Shown here piece by piece: positions 22,477 to 31,026 of a stretch of 33,375 bases of DNA. The translations under genes and the position numbers were made by a program. How positions within the stretch are numbered: position 1 is the first letter of the stretch; the number at the start of each line of letters is the position of its first letter. Source of the DNA: Phycisphaerales bacterium Planc_01 (GTDB lineage: Bacteria > Planctomycetota > Phycisphaerae > Sedimentisphaerales > Anaerobacaceae); NCBI GenBank assembly GCA_001603075.1, contig LVBB01000070.1:1-33375 (forward strand), in the 5' to 3' direction. The notes below the pieces were generated by a model that worked only from the letters and a program-made list of their open reading frames with translations, did no database searches and was not told the origin of the DNA.

Positions 22477-23469
22477 ATGAAAGTCCTCAAATCGCTGTCG
22501 GAGTTTGGGCGTATCCGGAAAGGGTGCGTGCTGACGATAGGCAATTTCGACGGCGTGCACGTTGGGCATCGGGAGATCCTTCGCACCGCGAGGGCCCTGG
22601 CCGGCGACCACGGCGCCGAGATGGTCGTGATGACGTTCGAGCCCCATCCGGTCGCCATCCTTCATCCGGAGAAGGCCCCGGGCGTCCTGACGCCGCTGCC
22701 GCTGAAGCTCGATCTGCTGCGCGACTACGCCGACAACTGTGTCATCGTCCTGCCGGACAACCGCAAGCTGCTGGAACTGTCGCCCGAGGACTTCGTCGAC
22801 CAGTTTCTCGTGGCCGGTTTCGCACCGCGCTTCATCGTGGAAGGCCACGACTTTCATTTCGGCTCCGGCCGCGCCGGGGACATCGAGACCTTGATCCGAT
22901 TGGGCCGAGAGAAGGGGTTTGAGGTGGTCGTTGTCGAGCCCAGGCAGATGACGCTGCCCATGGGCGAGACGATTCGCGTGTCCAGCACAGTGGTTCGTTA
23001 CATGGTTGAAAGCGGCCACGTCGGGGATGCGGCCGTGGCCCTGTCGCGTCCGTATCGCCTTCTGGGGCCGATCGTATCCGGCCGAGGCAGAGGCCGCGAG
23101 TTGGGCTTTCCGACGCTGAATCTGGCGACGCCCAACCAGGTCATTCCCGCCGAGGGTGTGTACGCCGGGTTCGTTGCGATCGCCGAGGATCCGGCATCGC
23201 TGCCGCCCAGGAGCGAACGGCGTCCGGCGGTCTTCAGCATCGGCCAGATCCGCACGTTCGAAGAAGAGCACCCGCTGCTGATCGAGGCCCATGTCCTCGA
23301 TGAAACGCTGGGCGACGTGGTCGGCCGATGGATGGTGATGGAATTCGTTCGGCACCTGCGGCACCAGCACAAGTTCGGCAGCCCTGAGGATCTTGTGGCC
23401 CAGATCGCCAGGGACTGTGACCAGGCCCGGGCCGTATTGGAAGAATTCGTCGAAGGAGAGACACCATGA
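22477..23469 (+). CDS. ribF: Bifunctional riboflavin kinase/FAD synthetase
   Basis: The 330-residue product has the FAD-synthetase domain (residues 1-190) with TIGNFDGVHVGHREIL (nucleotidyltransferase HxGH motif), VMTFEPHPVAIL, VEGHDFHFGSGRAGD and IRVSSTVVRYMVESG, and the riboflavin-kinase domain (about 200-330) with GRGRELGFPTLNL and PAEGVYAGFV. It converts riboflavin to FMN and FAD, the FMN also being the cofactor of flavodoxin. The kinase domain has IGQIRTFEEEHPLLIEAHVLD where the usual form is G-x-x-P-T-F; the Pro is absent here, so the substrate loop differs. Overlaps the downstream small gene (ATGA). Confidence 0.95.
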   Translation: MKVLKSLSEFGRIRKGCVLTIGNFDGVHVGHREILRTARALAGDHGAEMVVMTFEPHPVAILHPEKAPGVLTPLPLKLDLLRDYADNCVIVLPDNRKLLELSPEDFVDQFLVAGFAPRFIVEGHDFHFGSGRAGDIETLIRLGREKGFEVVVVEPRQMTLPMGETIRVSSTVVRYMVESGHVGDAAVALSRPYRLLGPIVSGRGRGRELGFPTLNLATPNQVIPAEGVYAGFVAIAEDPASLPPRSERRPAVFSIGQIRTFEEEHPLLIEAHVLDETLGDVVGRWMVMEFVRHLRHQHKFGSPEDLVAQIARDCDQARAVLEEFVEGETP

Positions 23470-23732
23470 AAGAACCACGCCACATCGTCCTGGGCGTCCA
23501 CGTCACCGACCGAATCCACCACGCACAGCGGGTCCAGGATCTGTTCACCGAGTACGGCTGCAGCATCAAGACCCGCATCGGGCTCCACACCGTCGCCGAC
23601 AACTTCTGCTCGCCCAACGGCCTGGTCCTGCTGGAGATGGCCGGCGACGAAGTGCCGATCTTTGAGTTGATCGACAAGCTCGGCGACATCGAGGGCGTGG
23701 ACGTGCAGAAGATGATCTTCGAGCACGATTGA
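23466..23732 (+). CDS. TM1266-like small ACT/ferredoxin-fold regulator
   Basis: An 88-residue protein that looks like the TM1266 family (putative regulators found with iron-only hydrogenases): HIVLGVHVTDRIHHAQRVQDLFTEYG, then IKTRIGLHTV, then GLVLLEMAGDEVPIFELIDK, then IEGVDVQKMIFEH, giving a beta-alpha-beta-beta-alpha-beta ACT/NikR-C-like order. The ligand is unknown. It overlaps ribF by four bases, so it may sense a flavin- or metal-related signal, but that is speculation. The family call is from remembered pattern only, with moderate confidence. No hydrogenase maturation genes are in the window. Two Cys (positions 31 and 48) are present. Confidence 0.6.
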   Translation: MKEPRHIVLGVHVTDRIHHAQRVQDLFTEYGCSIKTRIGLHTVADNFCSPNGLVLLEMAGDEVPIFELIDKLGDIEGVDVQKMIFEHD

Positions 23733-23798
23733 CCCCGACGAAAGACCGTTGCACGAATCGCTCACGCTCCGCACGGGGGACGATACGAAAGGCGTTGG

Positions 23799-24794
23799 AT
23801 GACCGACATACATCAGCAGGCCCTTGCGCTGATCGAGAATGCCAGTGACATTTTGATTACCACGCACACCCGGCCCGACGGCGATGCGTGCGGGTGCGTC
23901 GCCGCGCTGACCGAGGCCCTGCGAGGGCTGGGCAAGACCGTGCGGCCGTTGTTTCTCTCGCCGGTGCCTTCCTGGTACGCCTTTCTCTTCGATGAGCCGG
24001 TGCCCGTTCTGCGAACGGACGTGCAGGTCAAGGAGCTGGCGCAGAGCCCGTTCGGACGATGCGACCTGATTCTCATCGTCGATACCAACAGCTATAGCCA
24101 GTTACCCCATTTCGAGGAGCATCTCAAGCGGATCGACACGCCCGTCCTGGTAATCGACCATCACATCACCAGCGATGGCCTGGGCACCGTCGAGATCGTC
24201 GATGCGACCGCCGCCGCGGCCGGCTTGGTGGTCTACAATTTCTTCCAAGCCGCCGACCTGCCCATCACGACGAAGATGGCCGAGGCCCTGTTCGTCGCGA
24301 TCGCCACCGACACCGGATGGTTCCAGTTCAACAACACTACCAGCCGGGTGTACCGCTGCGCCGCCAATCTGATCGACTTGGGCGTCTCCCCGACCGATCT
24401 GTACGACCGCCTCCATCACACATTCTCGCAGGCGCGGTTCCGGCTCCTGGTGACCATGCTCGACCGGCTCGAACTGCACCTCGACGGACGCTACGCCGTA
24501 CAGTACCTGCTTCAGGAAGACTTCGCCCGGACCGGTGCCGTCTATGAGGACACGGAGAACTTCATCAACGAATGCCATCGTATTGCCTCCGTGGTTGTCT
24601 CGTCGCTGCTGGTGGAACTGAAGGACGGTCGCGTCCGCTGCTCCTTGCGCAGCCGGGGCCCGGTCGACGTGAGCGCGATCGCCGCCCAATTCGGCGGTGG
24701 AGGCCACAAGATGGCCGCCGGCACCTTCCTGCCCGGTCCCATCGACCACGCCAGACAACTCATCCTCCACGAAGTCACCCAACGTCTGCACTGA
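23799..24794 (+). CDS. nrnA: DHH/DHHA1 phosphoesterase, NrnA-like (nanoRNase/pAp phosphatase)
   Basis: The 331-residue product has the DHH core: ITTHTRPDGDACGCV (motif I, HxxxDxD), LILIVDTNSYSQL (motif II), VLVIDHHITSDGLG (motif III DHH), IATDTGWFQFNNTT (motif IV), and the C-terminal DHHA1 domain with the GGGHKMAAG substrate motif. NrnA degrades 2-5 nt RNAs and pAp in the cytoplasm. It follows the small gene by 66 bp and is likely in the same unit. A c-di-AMP or pGpG phosphodiesterase role (GdpP-related) is less likely because there are no PAS or membrane domains. Confidence 0.93.
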   Translation: MTDIHQQALALIENASDILITTHTRPDGDACGCVAALTEALRGLGKTVRPLFLSPVPSWYAFLFDEPVPVLRTDVQVKELAQSPFGRCDLILIVDTNSYSQLPHFEEHLKRIDTPVLVIDHHITSDGLGTVEIVDATAAAAGLVVYNFFQAADLPITTKMAEALFVAIATDTGWFQFNNTTSRVYRCAANLIDLGVSPTDLYDRLHHTFSQARFRLLVTMLDRLELHLDGRYAVQYLLQEDFARTGAVYEDTENFINECHRIASVVVSSLLVELKDGRVRCSLRSRGPVDVSAIAAQFGGGGHKMAAGTFLPGPIDHARQLILHEVTQRLH

Positions 24795-24838
24795 TGACGG
24801 GTTCTCGTATCGCATCGACTCTGAGACCACCGCCGACA

Positions 24839-24864
24839 CCAGTGGCATCTTCGCATGTCACTGG
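24839..24864 (+). terminator. Possible hairpin after nrnA
   Basis: CCAGTG (24839-24844) pairs with CACTGG (24859-24864) with an inner CAT/ATG pairing. There is no T tract, so the terminator call is weak. The rest of the 208 bp before the CPBP gene shows no other feature. Confidence 0.3.
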
Positions 24865-25002
24865 CCGGCCAAGTCCTCGTAGGCCGAACGTCCCCGTTCG
24901 CCTGACTCCGATCAGGAAACCACTTGCCGGGGAACCGCGACGCGTCATACAATAACCCCAAGGCTTTCGAGAAGACCATTGCCTGGGAGTGGAGGCTCTG
25001 TT

Positions 25003-26943
25003 GTGCCCGATGCGCCTATTGACATAGAGACCCGAGAACCCCAAGGGGTGAGCCGCTGGCGCGTCTTCGCGGTTCTGGGACCGGCTGTCCTCACTCTCGC
25101 GATTCCTCTTGTTGCCACAAAGGCTCATACGAGCGAGGGAGTCAGCCGCAGCCCTTGCCTCACCGAGTTGATTCTGCCAATGTTATTCCTGCTTCTGGCT
25201 GCAGCGGCGGTCATCGTCTCTCGCCGAATCTTTCGCGAAGAGACTCTCGATATCGTGTGGTGCCGCTGGAGTCGGTCCGAGTTGGTGGGAACGGCGCTGC
25301 TGATCGTCGCGGTGCCGACTGTGTATGTCCTGGCAAATCTGCTCGTTCACGATCTTGGTCTGGCGACGCGCCACGATCGCCTGTTCTATGCCGATGGTCT
25401 GGGGCTGCCCTTCTTCCTTGGTGTGACGATCCTCGGTGTTCTTGCCATACCTTTTGTGGAAGAGGTCTTCTGGCGGGGTTGCGTCCAAGCGATGCTGACT
25501 CATGCCGTCGGTCCGCTGGGCGCCTGGATCGCTCAGGCGGCGTTGTTTGCTGGAATACACCTTCGTCCCCTGGGAGGTTTCCTCTCGCTGTTCGTCTCCG
25601 GGCTCATGGCCGGTCTATGGCGCTGGCGCCGTCGGACGCTGCTGCCTGTCATCTTGGCCCATGTCGCGGTCAACGGCTTCCTCTATGCCGGACGCTGGCC
25701 CGGTTGGCTTGAAATCCGCCAGATCAGGACAACGCATGACTACAACGCGGATCTCATCGCATTCTCTCGACCTCGCTCCTACGACCCGAATGACGATGCT
25801 CGCTATGACTATGAACGGGCCTTCGAGTTATGCGAGGCGATTCCGGGCAATCTCGACGGAACCGTCAAGAGGCGGTGCGCGGAATGGACGACAGAGCAAC
25901 GGCAGGCCATTCGCCAGTGGGTGGGTGTGAACGCCGAGGCGATTGAACATCTTGAGTGGGGAGCGCGCAAACCCTATTACTGCCCGGCCTATCATCTCGA
26001 CAACCCGCATTCTCTCAGCAGCCGAGAGGCCGCTGCCGTAAGGAACCTGACTCTCGCACTCCATGCTCGAATTGGGTTGCGTGCCTGGGACAGCCAGGAA
26101 GAAGAGATGGTTCGCGATATAATGACGCTGTGGCAATTCGGCACGCACTTCGGCGGCGGGAAGCCGCTGATGTACCAACTCACGGGGGTTGCGATTCGTG
26201 AGAGGGCGGCGGTGACCACGAGGACTGTTCTGGCTTCCCATTCCTTTTTGCGATCTACGTTAGATATGCTGTACGAAAGATTCCAGGCGTCTCGAAATGC
26301 TGGGGATCTGCTGGCGGAGTTTGGCTCCGAACGGTTGCTTTGCCTGGATCATGTCCAGAGAATCTTCACGGACGATGGGGATGGGCATGGCCATATTGCC
26401 GAGGCTGCGCTTAGAGTGTGGCCGGGCTTGACGGCCCAACAAGAAGAAGCGTTCCGTACGCTGGAGCGGCAGGAGACCACCCGGCAGGCAGAGACCTTCT
26501 TCCAACACATTCAAGTCGCGGCGTACAAATCGCCTTGGGAACGCCACCATGAGCCAAACGACGTTGCACGCCTGCAGGATCTCATCGAGGGGAATGCTCT
26601 TCTTGCCGTCATCGCGGTTGCATATGTCAAATCGATCGATATTCCCTGGCTGGCTCGAACGGAACTTGAGGCCGTTATGACGATACTGGCGGCGCTTCGG
26701 TACGAAGCGGACCACGGCCAAGTCGCGGAGTCGCTGGAGGAATTGGTGGCGGCGGGGTATTTGGAGCGGATTCCGCAAGATCCTTGTTCGTTGGGATCGC
26801 TCGTTTACAGGCGAACCGAGGGAGGCTTCCTGTTCTACAGTTGCGGTTTCGACTTTCATGACGACGGCGGCACGCCAAGCACGTGGGGCCGGGGCGAGCA
26901 GGGCGGCGACCAGGTCTTCTGGCCCGTACAGAGTACTCCGTGA
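25003..26943 (+). CDS. CPBP-type intramembrane protease fused to a large C-terminal domain
   Basis: The first ~240 residues are a multi-pass CPBP (CAAX/Abi) domain: VEEVFWRG (Glu-Glu-x3-Arg, about residues 153-158), LFAGIHLRP (His186), and HVAVNGFLY (His220, Asn224), which are the three conserved active-site motifs. The next ~400 residues are a soluble region with many helices, unusual for CPBP proteases, which are typically 200-300 residues. The extreme C-terminus (YEADHGQVAESLEELVAAGY, RIPQDPC, YRRTEGGFLFYSCGFDFHDDGG) has the form seen in planctomycete pseudopilin-like C-termini. The start is GTG 25003 with GGAGG seven bases upstream. Total 646 residues. Substrate unknown; regulated proteolysis at the membrane is suggested. 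Confidence 0.85.
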   Translation: MPDAPIDIETREPQGVSRWRVFAVLGPAVLTLAIPLVATKAHTSEGVSRSPCLTELILPMLFLLLAAAAVIVSRRIFREETLDIVWCRWSRSELVGTALLIVAVPTVYVLANLLVHDLGLATRHDRLFYADGLGLPFFLGVTILGVLAIPFVEEVFWRGCVQAMLTHAVGPLGAWIAQAALFAGIHLRPLGGFLSLFVSGLMAGLWRWRRRTLLPVILAHVAVNGFLYAGRWPGWLEIRQIRTTHDYNADLIAFSRPRSYDPNDDARYDYERAFELCEAIPGNLDGTVKRRCAEWTTEQRQAIRQWVGVNAEAIEHLEWGARKPYYCPAYHLDNPHSLSSREAAAVRNLTLALHARIGLRAWDSQEEEMVRDIMTLWQFGTHFGGGKPLMYQLTGVAIRERAAVTTRTVLASHSFLRSTLDMLYERFQASRNAGDLLAEFGSERLLCLDHVQRIFTDDGDGHGHIAEAALRVWPGLTAQQEEAFRTLERQETTRQAETFFQHIQVAAYKSPWERHHEPNDVARLQDLIEGNALLAVIAVAYVKSIDIPWLARTELEAVMTILAALRYEADHGQVAESLEELVAAGYLERIPQDPCSLGSLVYRRTEGGFLFYSCGFDFHDDGGTPSTWGRGEQGGDQVFWPVQSTP

Positions 26944-27062
26944 CGCAATCGCCCGGTGCGAGACGATTCCTGCATGGACCATGGCAATGGAGAAGGAGCC
27001 GGCGGACTCCGATATCAGCCGGGATTGCCGACCCCTTCTCCATGCCTGTTGCCCCTGTGACG

Positions 27063-29060
27063 TCAGGTATTGAATTCGTTCAGGTCGGCGTTTTCGGGGC
27101 CGAGCGGGATCGTCTGACGGTTCGCCTTACCGGCAGCGATCTTGTGCCAGGTCCCATCGGATGGACGTAACGGACGCTCCTTCGCCTGCTTCGGCACGGT
27201 TCGACGGGCGGGCCTACTGTCACGACGGTTCGTGTTCTTCGCCGTCGCTCCGCCGACGAGGGCGATCAGTTCGCCGACGATCTCGTTCATGGATTCCGCC
27301 TGGTTGCTGAGTTCCTCCGAAGCGCTGGCGCTCTCTTCGGCATTGGCGGCGTTCTGCTGAGTCACTTTGTCCATCTGTGAGACGGACGTGTTCACCTGGT
27401 CGATTCCTTGGGCTTGCTCCTGCGAAGCGGCCGCGATCTCGCCGACGAGGTTTGTCGTCTTTCCGATGCTCTGAACGATCTCGTCGAGGACCTTGCCCAC
27501 CTCGGCCGCGATGTCCACGCCGTTCTTAGCATTCTTGACCGATTCTTCGATCATACTGGCCGTGTTTTTGGCCGCCTCCGCCGAACGCATCGCGAGATTG
27601 CGCACCTCTTCGGCGACGACGGCAAAGCCCTTGCCCGCCTCGCCGGCCCGGGCGGCCTCGACGGCGGCGTTCAGGGCCAGCAGGTTGGTCTGGAAGGCGA
27701 TCTCGTCGATGACCTTGATGATCTTGGCGGTCTCGTCGGAACTCTTCTGAATGTCGTTGATGGCCCGGCTCATCCGGGTCATGGACTCGGCGCCGGTGTC
27801 GGCGGCCTTGCGGGCCTCCGAGGCCAGTGTGTTGGCCTGCTGGGCGTTGTCGGCGTTCTGCTTGGTCATCGAGGACATCTCTTCGAGGCTGGAGGAGGTC
27901 TCTTCCAGACCGGCGGCCTGTTCGGTGGCCCCTTCGGCCAGCGATTGCGAGGCCGCGGAGACCTGTCCGGCGGCGGATGCCACCTGTTCGGAGCCGGTGG
28001 TCAAGCCCGTGATGATCCGATGGATGGGTCGGGTGATGGCACGGGTCATCACCATCCCCAAAACGACCGCCAGTACCACGCCGACGATCGTAGCGATCAG
28101 CGACAGTGTGGTCTGGAAGGTTGACTGGGCACGCGCTCCATCAACCGCTTGTGCCGCGAGGTCGTGGTTGATCCGGACCACATTGTCGAGCCGTTGAAAG
28201 GCCTGCGCCTGCAACTGACGCGTACGCCCCATTGCCAGGTCGGCGATGCGAGTTTGCAGTTTCTCGGCCTGAGCTGCCTGTGCGATCAGTTGTTCGAGAT
28301 TGTGCGAGACCTCCTGCGCAGCGGGCTGCATGGCCGTGGCGAACAACTGCTCGCATTCCTCCCTCTTTCCGGCCTGCATGCGGTCGCAAATCGTTCGCGC
28401 CGTCTCATGGAAACGGCTGTGCTGCTGGTGAGCCGCACGGGTGATGCTCTGCAGGTGCGGATTCCGCGTCGAAAACTGCGCCAGCCACTTGCCGAAACGG
28501 CATGCGGATGGATCGTCGATGGCAGGGAAGGCCTCCCCGGACAGGATCAGTCCGGCGACCTTCATCTCCAGTTCGAGATGATCGCCACGGAACGTCTGGA
28601 GCTCTGCCAACAGCGCGGTAGGATTGAGGATGTCCATCTCATCCAGCTCATGACAGAGTCGGAGAATCTCGTCGTTGGCGCCCACCCATTCGGGCAGGAT
28701 CCTCAGAAACTCGCTCCACTCCTGCACTTCCTCGTGCGTGTGTGACAGCGTCTCATAGAGCGTTCGGGCCTGTCCATATCGCTCTCGGGTCTTGGCGATA
28801 TGGTCGTATTGCTCCTGGCGAACCTCTCGTGTATTGTCGGGATTCAGCAGGGTACGCATGCCACCGACGAGGCTCTCCAGTTCCACCTGCATCTTCAGGA
28901 CTGTTTCGATGCCGGGCAGGCGCACCGCACCGACCTCATTGATGGACGCCTCGCTCCTGACGGTGCCATGATAGCCCATCACGCCGAGGATCAGGGTGGT
29001 TGTCGCTATGCTCATGAACGTAAGAATCAGTTTGGTTCCCAACTTCATGTTCTGAAACAT
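27063..29060 (-). CDS. Methyl-accepting chemotaxis protein with extracytoplasmic CZB zinc-binding domain
   Basis: The 665-residue receptor has TM1 (about 10-30), a periplasmic sensing region, TM2 (about 318-338), HAMP (340-390) and a signalling domain with the hairpin tip [26 protein letters not shown]. Between the TM helices lies a CZB (chemoreceptor zinc-binding) pattern: CRFGKW (Cys187) and HQQHSRFH with His214 and His218, which reproduce the Cys+27/+31 His spacing of CZB proteins; a fourth ligand may be His161. In most known CZB receptors this domain is cytoplasmic. Start MFQNMKLG has GGGAGAG upstream. Gene follows cheW by 148 bp. The C-terminal tail lacks a CheR-binding pentapeptide. Confidence 0.92.
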   Translation of the reverse strand: MFQNMKLGTKLILTFMSIATTTLILGVMGYHGTVRSEASINEVGAVRLPGIETVLKMQVELESLVGGMRTLLNPDNTREVRQEQYDHIAKTRERYGQARTLYETLSHTHEEVQEWSEFLRILPEWVGANDEILRLCHELDEMDILNPTALLAELQTFRGDHLELEMKVAGLILSGEAFPAIDDPSACRFGKWLAQFSTRNPHLQSITRAAHQQHSRFHETARTICDRMQAGKREECEQLFATAMQPAAQEVSHNLEQLIAQAAQAEKLQTRIADLAMGRTRQLQAQAFQRLDNVVRINHDLAAQAVDGARAQSTFQTTLSLIATIVGVVLAVVLGMVMTRAITRPIHRIITGLTTGSEQVASAAGQVSAASQSLAEGATEQAAGLEETSSSLEEMSSMTKQNADNAQQANTLASEARKAADTGAESMTRMSRAINDIQKSSDETAKIIKVIDEIAFQTNLLALNAAVEAARAGEAGKGFAVVAEEVRNLAMRSAEAAKNTASMIEESVKNAKNGVDIAAEVGKVLDEIVQSIGKTTNLVGEIAAASQEQAQGIDQVNTSVSQMDKVTQQNAANAEESASASEELSNQAESMNEIVGELIALVGGATAKNTNRRDSRPARRTVPKQAKERPLRPSDGTWHKIAAGKANRQTIPLGPENADLNEFNT

Positions 29061-29208
29061 CTTCTACTCTCCCAATCAGGTGGTTTCACTTCTCATTCGG
29101 ACACATTCTTGATGTTCTCTTTTGGGCCGCGTGCATGTCACGGGGGTTCGGCATGCAAGTCCAACCGCCCATCGGCTCGGGTCGTCCGGCCGATCTTCCC
29201 CGATGCTC

Positions 29209-29712
29209 CTACCCGATGCCGTCGAGCCGATCGCCGGACAGGACCTTGTCGATATCGAGCAGAATCTTGACGCTACTGCCGACTTTGCCCATGCCGAGGA
29301 TGAAGTCGGTGTTGACCGACGCGCCGAACCGGGGGGGCTCCTCGATACTGTCTCCGGCGATGTCGAGTACCTCCTGGACGCGATCGACGATGATTCCCAC
29401 GCTGTACGTGCGGCCCTCCTGCGTGATCTCAACGACGATGATGCAGCTCTGCTCGGTGACCGCGGCGGTCTCCATGCCGAACTTGGCGCGGAGGTCGATG
29501 ACCGGGATGACCTGGCCGCGCAGGTTGATGACGCCCTTGACGTAATGGGGGGTCTGGGGCACGGCGGTGACCTCGATGTAGCCGATGATCTCACGGACCG
29601 TGAGGATCTCCAGGCCGTACTCCTCGCTGGCCAGGGCGAAGGTCAGGTACTTTCCCTCCCGGTTGGGAAGGGTCGTTTGATTCGTCCGGGCTTGTTCTTT
29701 CGTTCCTGTCAT
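29209..29712 (-). CDS. cheW: CheW chemotaxis coupling protein
   Basis: The 167-residue product has two SH3-like subdomains of CheW: KYLTFALASEEYGLEILTVREII (first strand and N-terminal partner-binding region), then VKGVINLRGQVIPVIDLRAKF (the canonical NLRG motif), IIVVEITQEGRTYSVGIIVDRVQEVLDI and GMGKVGSSVKILLDIDKVL. It bridges the receptor to CheA. The start is ATG 29712 with GGAGAG six bases upstream; the frame stays open further, but those codons have no homology. It lies upstream of the chemoreceptor on the same strand. No cheA, cheR or cheB is in view. Confidence 0.95.
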   Translation of the reverse strand: MTGTKEQARTNQTTLPNREGKYLTFALASEEYGLEILTVREIIGYIEVTAVPQTPHYVKGVINLRGQVIPVIDLRAKFGMETAAVTEQSCIIVVEITQEGRTYSVGIIVDRVQEVLDIAGDSIEEPPRFGASVNTDFILGMGKVGSSVKILLDIDKVLSGDRLDGIG

Positions 29713-30218
29713 GGTTTGCTCTCCACAACGGCGCCGAACGGCGCGTTCCATCACACACCCGTCGAAGCGATGCCGCAATCGACGGTGCTCTAAAGCGAGA
29801 CCTCGGGCGCCGAGGCGGTGGGCACGCCGCCACGTCGAATGCCCGAGGGCCGTCGGCGCAGACGCTGTGCGTTGCCCCATGGTGTTCACGTCTGGATTGT
29901 GACGGCGGTGTGCGTTCGGACCGTCGTCCTGCCTGATGTCCGTCTCGTGATTCTCGTCGCTTCCGGTGCTCGCCTCAACAACCTTACATTACTCTCACTG
30001 CTCTCCCGTGGTGATACGCACGCGCGTCGGCTCGCCGGCCGTTCCACGGTTCCTCTTCATCGGGATACGCCTCCGCGATCCCCGGTGATCATCACCGCGA
30101 TGAATATCGACGTTCATGTCCCCCGGCTTTAATAGAAACTGGGTATACAGTTGCGTGAATTGTATCGGGCTGCGCCGGAGCCGATGGTATGCCATACCAT
30201 GGCATCCGTCCGATTCCT
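29713..30218. other. 506-bp gap with two perfect palindromes, no gene
   Basis: No credible gene is seen; the open frames here lack protein-like sequence. Two palindromes stand out: CGGTGATCATCACCG (30083-30097, 7-1-7) and ATGGTATGCCATACCAT (30184-30200, 8-1-8). Both lie between the methyltransferase stop and the cheW start, so they may be terminator- or operator-like. No clear promoter for cheW was found. Confidence 0.4.
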
Positions 30219-30983
30219 TCAGCAGGGGGGGAGGCGTTGTGCGATCTCGCACCAGTAATGAACGGACCTGGCGTCCTTCAGCAGCGTCGGATACCGGATG
30301 TACCACGGGAGGCGAAATCCACCGAGAGTCTGCTGGGTATGAACGCGGAAGCCGGCGTCTCCCAGCATCCGTTTCATCGCGCGATCGGAGAGATAGCATA
30401 TGCCGGTTCCGGCGGTGTTCGCCCCGAGTCGGCCGGTCACCGGCGCCAGAAGGCGTGAGGACGTGGCGCAGTACAACAGCCGGCCCGCCAGCCCATCGGT
30501 GAATCGGCCGTTCCAGATGTTCTCGATGACGGACAGTCGTCCGTGCGGCTTGAGCAGGATGGCGCACTGGCACAGGACTGCCTGGATCGACGCCAGACTC
30601 TCGGCATAGCTGTCCCCGACCAGATGATGCAGCAGGCGGTGCACAAAGATCACGTCAAGAGACCGGGGTCCAAACGTCTCCGTGAGGCGCGAGGCTTCAA
30701 CGTACAGAACCGTCTTTCGCGGATGCGGCTGGTTGCGTGACAGCAGTAGCTCCGAGGCGTCTGCGACCACGGCCGAACAGGATTCGTAGGCGGTCAGGAG
30801 CAAGTCGCTGAATCGACCCGTTCCGCCGCCCAGATCGAGAAGCCGCGCGGCCGGGTTGTCGAGCATGTAAGGCGATAGAACGGCCTGGATGTCATCGATC
30901 CGCATCCATCGCTCGACGCGGCTCTGCTCCCATTGAGACGAATCGAAGGCGGCGACCTGACGATCCGATAGGTTTCTGAGCAT
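30219..30983 (-). CDS. Class I SAM-dependent methyltransferase
   Basis: The 254-residue product contains the SAM motif I in AARLLDLGGGTGRFSDLLL, a motif II-like VVADASELLL, and a central strand LDVIFVHRLLHHLVGD typical of Rossmann methyltransferases, followed by LKPHGRLSVIENIW. The C-terminal third (residues about 165-254) would hold the acceptor pocket and is not recognised. Substrate unknown; nothing nearby fixes it. GAGGTG lies before ATG 30983. It stands 43 bp after the GH127-type gene on the same strand, so they may be co-transcribed. It does not have the CheR layout, so a receptor methyltransferase role for the adjacent chemotaxis genes is unlikely. Confidence 0.82.
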   Translation of the reverse strand: MLRNLSDRQVAAFDSSQWEQSRVERWMRIDDIQAVLSPYMLDNPAARLLDLGGGTGRFSDLLLTAYESCSAVVADASELLLSRNQPHPRKTVLYVEASRLTETFGPRSLDVIFVHRLLHHLVGDSYAESLASIQAVLCQCAILLKPHGRLSVIENIWNGRFTDGLAGRLLYCATSSRLLAPVTGRLGANTAGTGICYLSDRAMKRMLGDAGFRVHTQQTLGGFRLPWYIRYPTLLKDARSVHYWCEIAQRLPPC

Positions 30984-31026
30984 TCGTCACCTCTTCGGCG
31001 TCCAGGCGTCTGTCGATCCCAAGGTT

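Noticed and set aside
21646-23478. 610-codon minus-strand frame
   Set aside because: Shadow of the TPR and ribF genes in high-GC DNA; two well-supported families lie opposite.
29818-30132. 104-codon plus-strand frame in the cheW upstream gap
   Set aside because: No ribosome-binding site or recognisable domain; composition like that of random GC-rich DNA.
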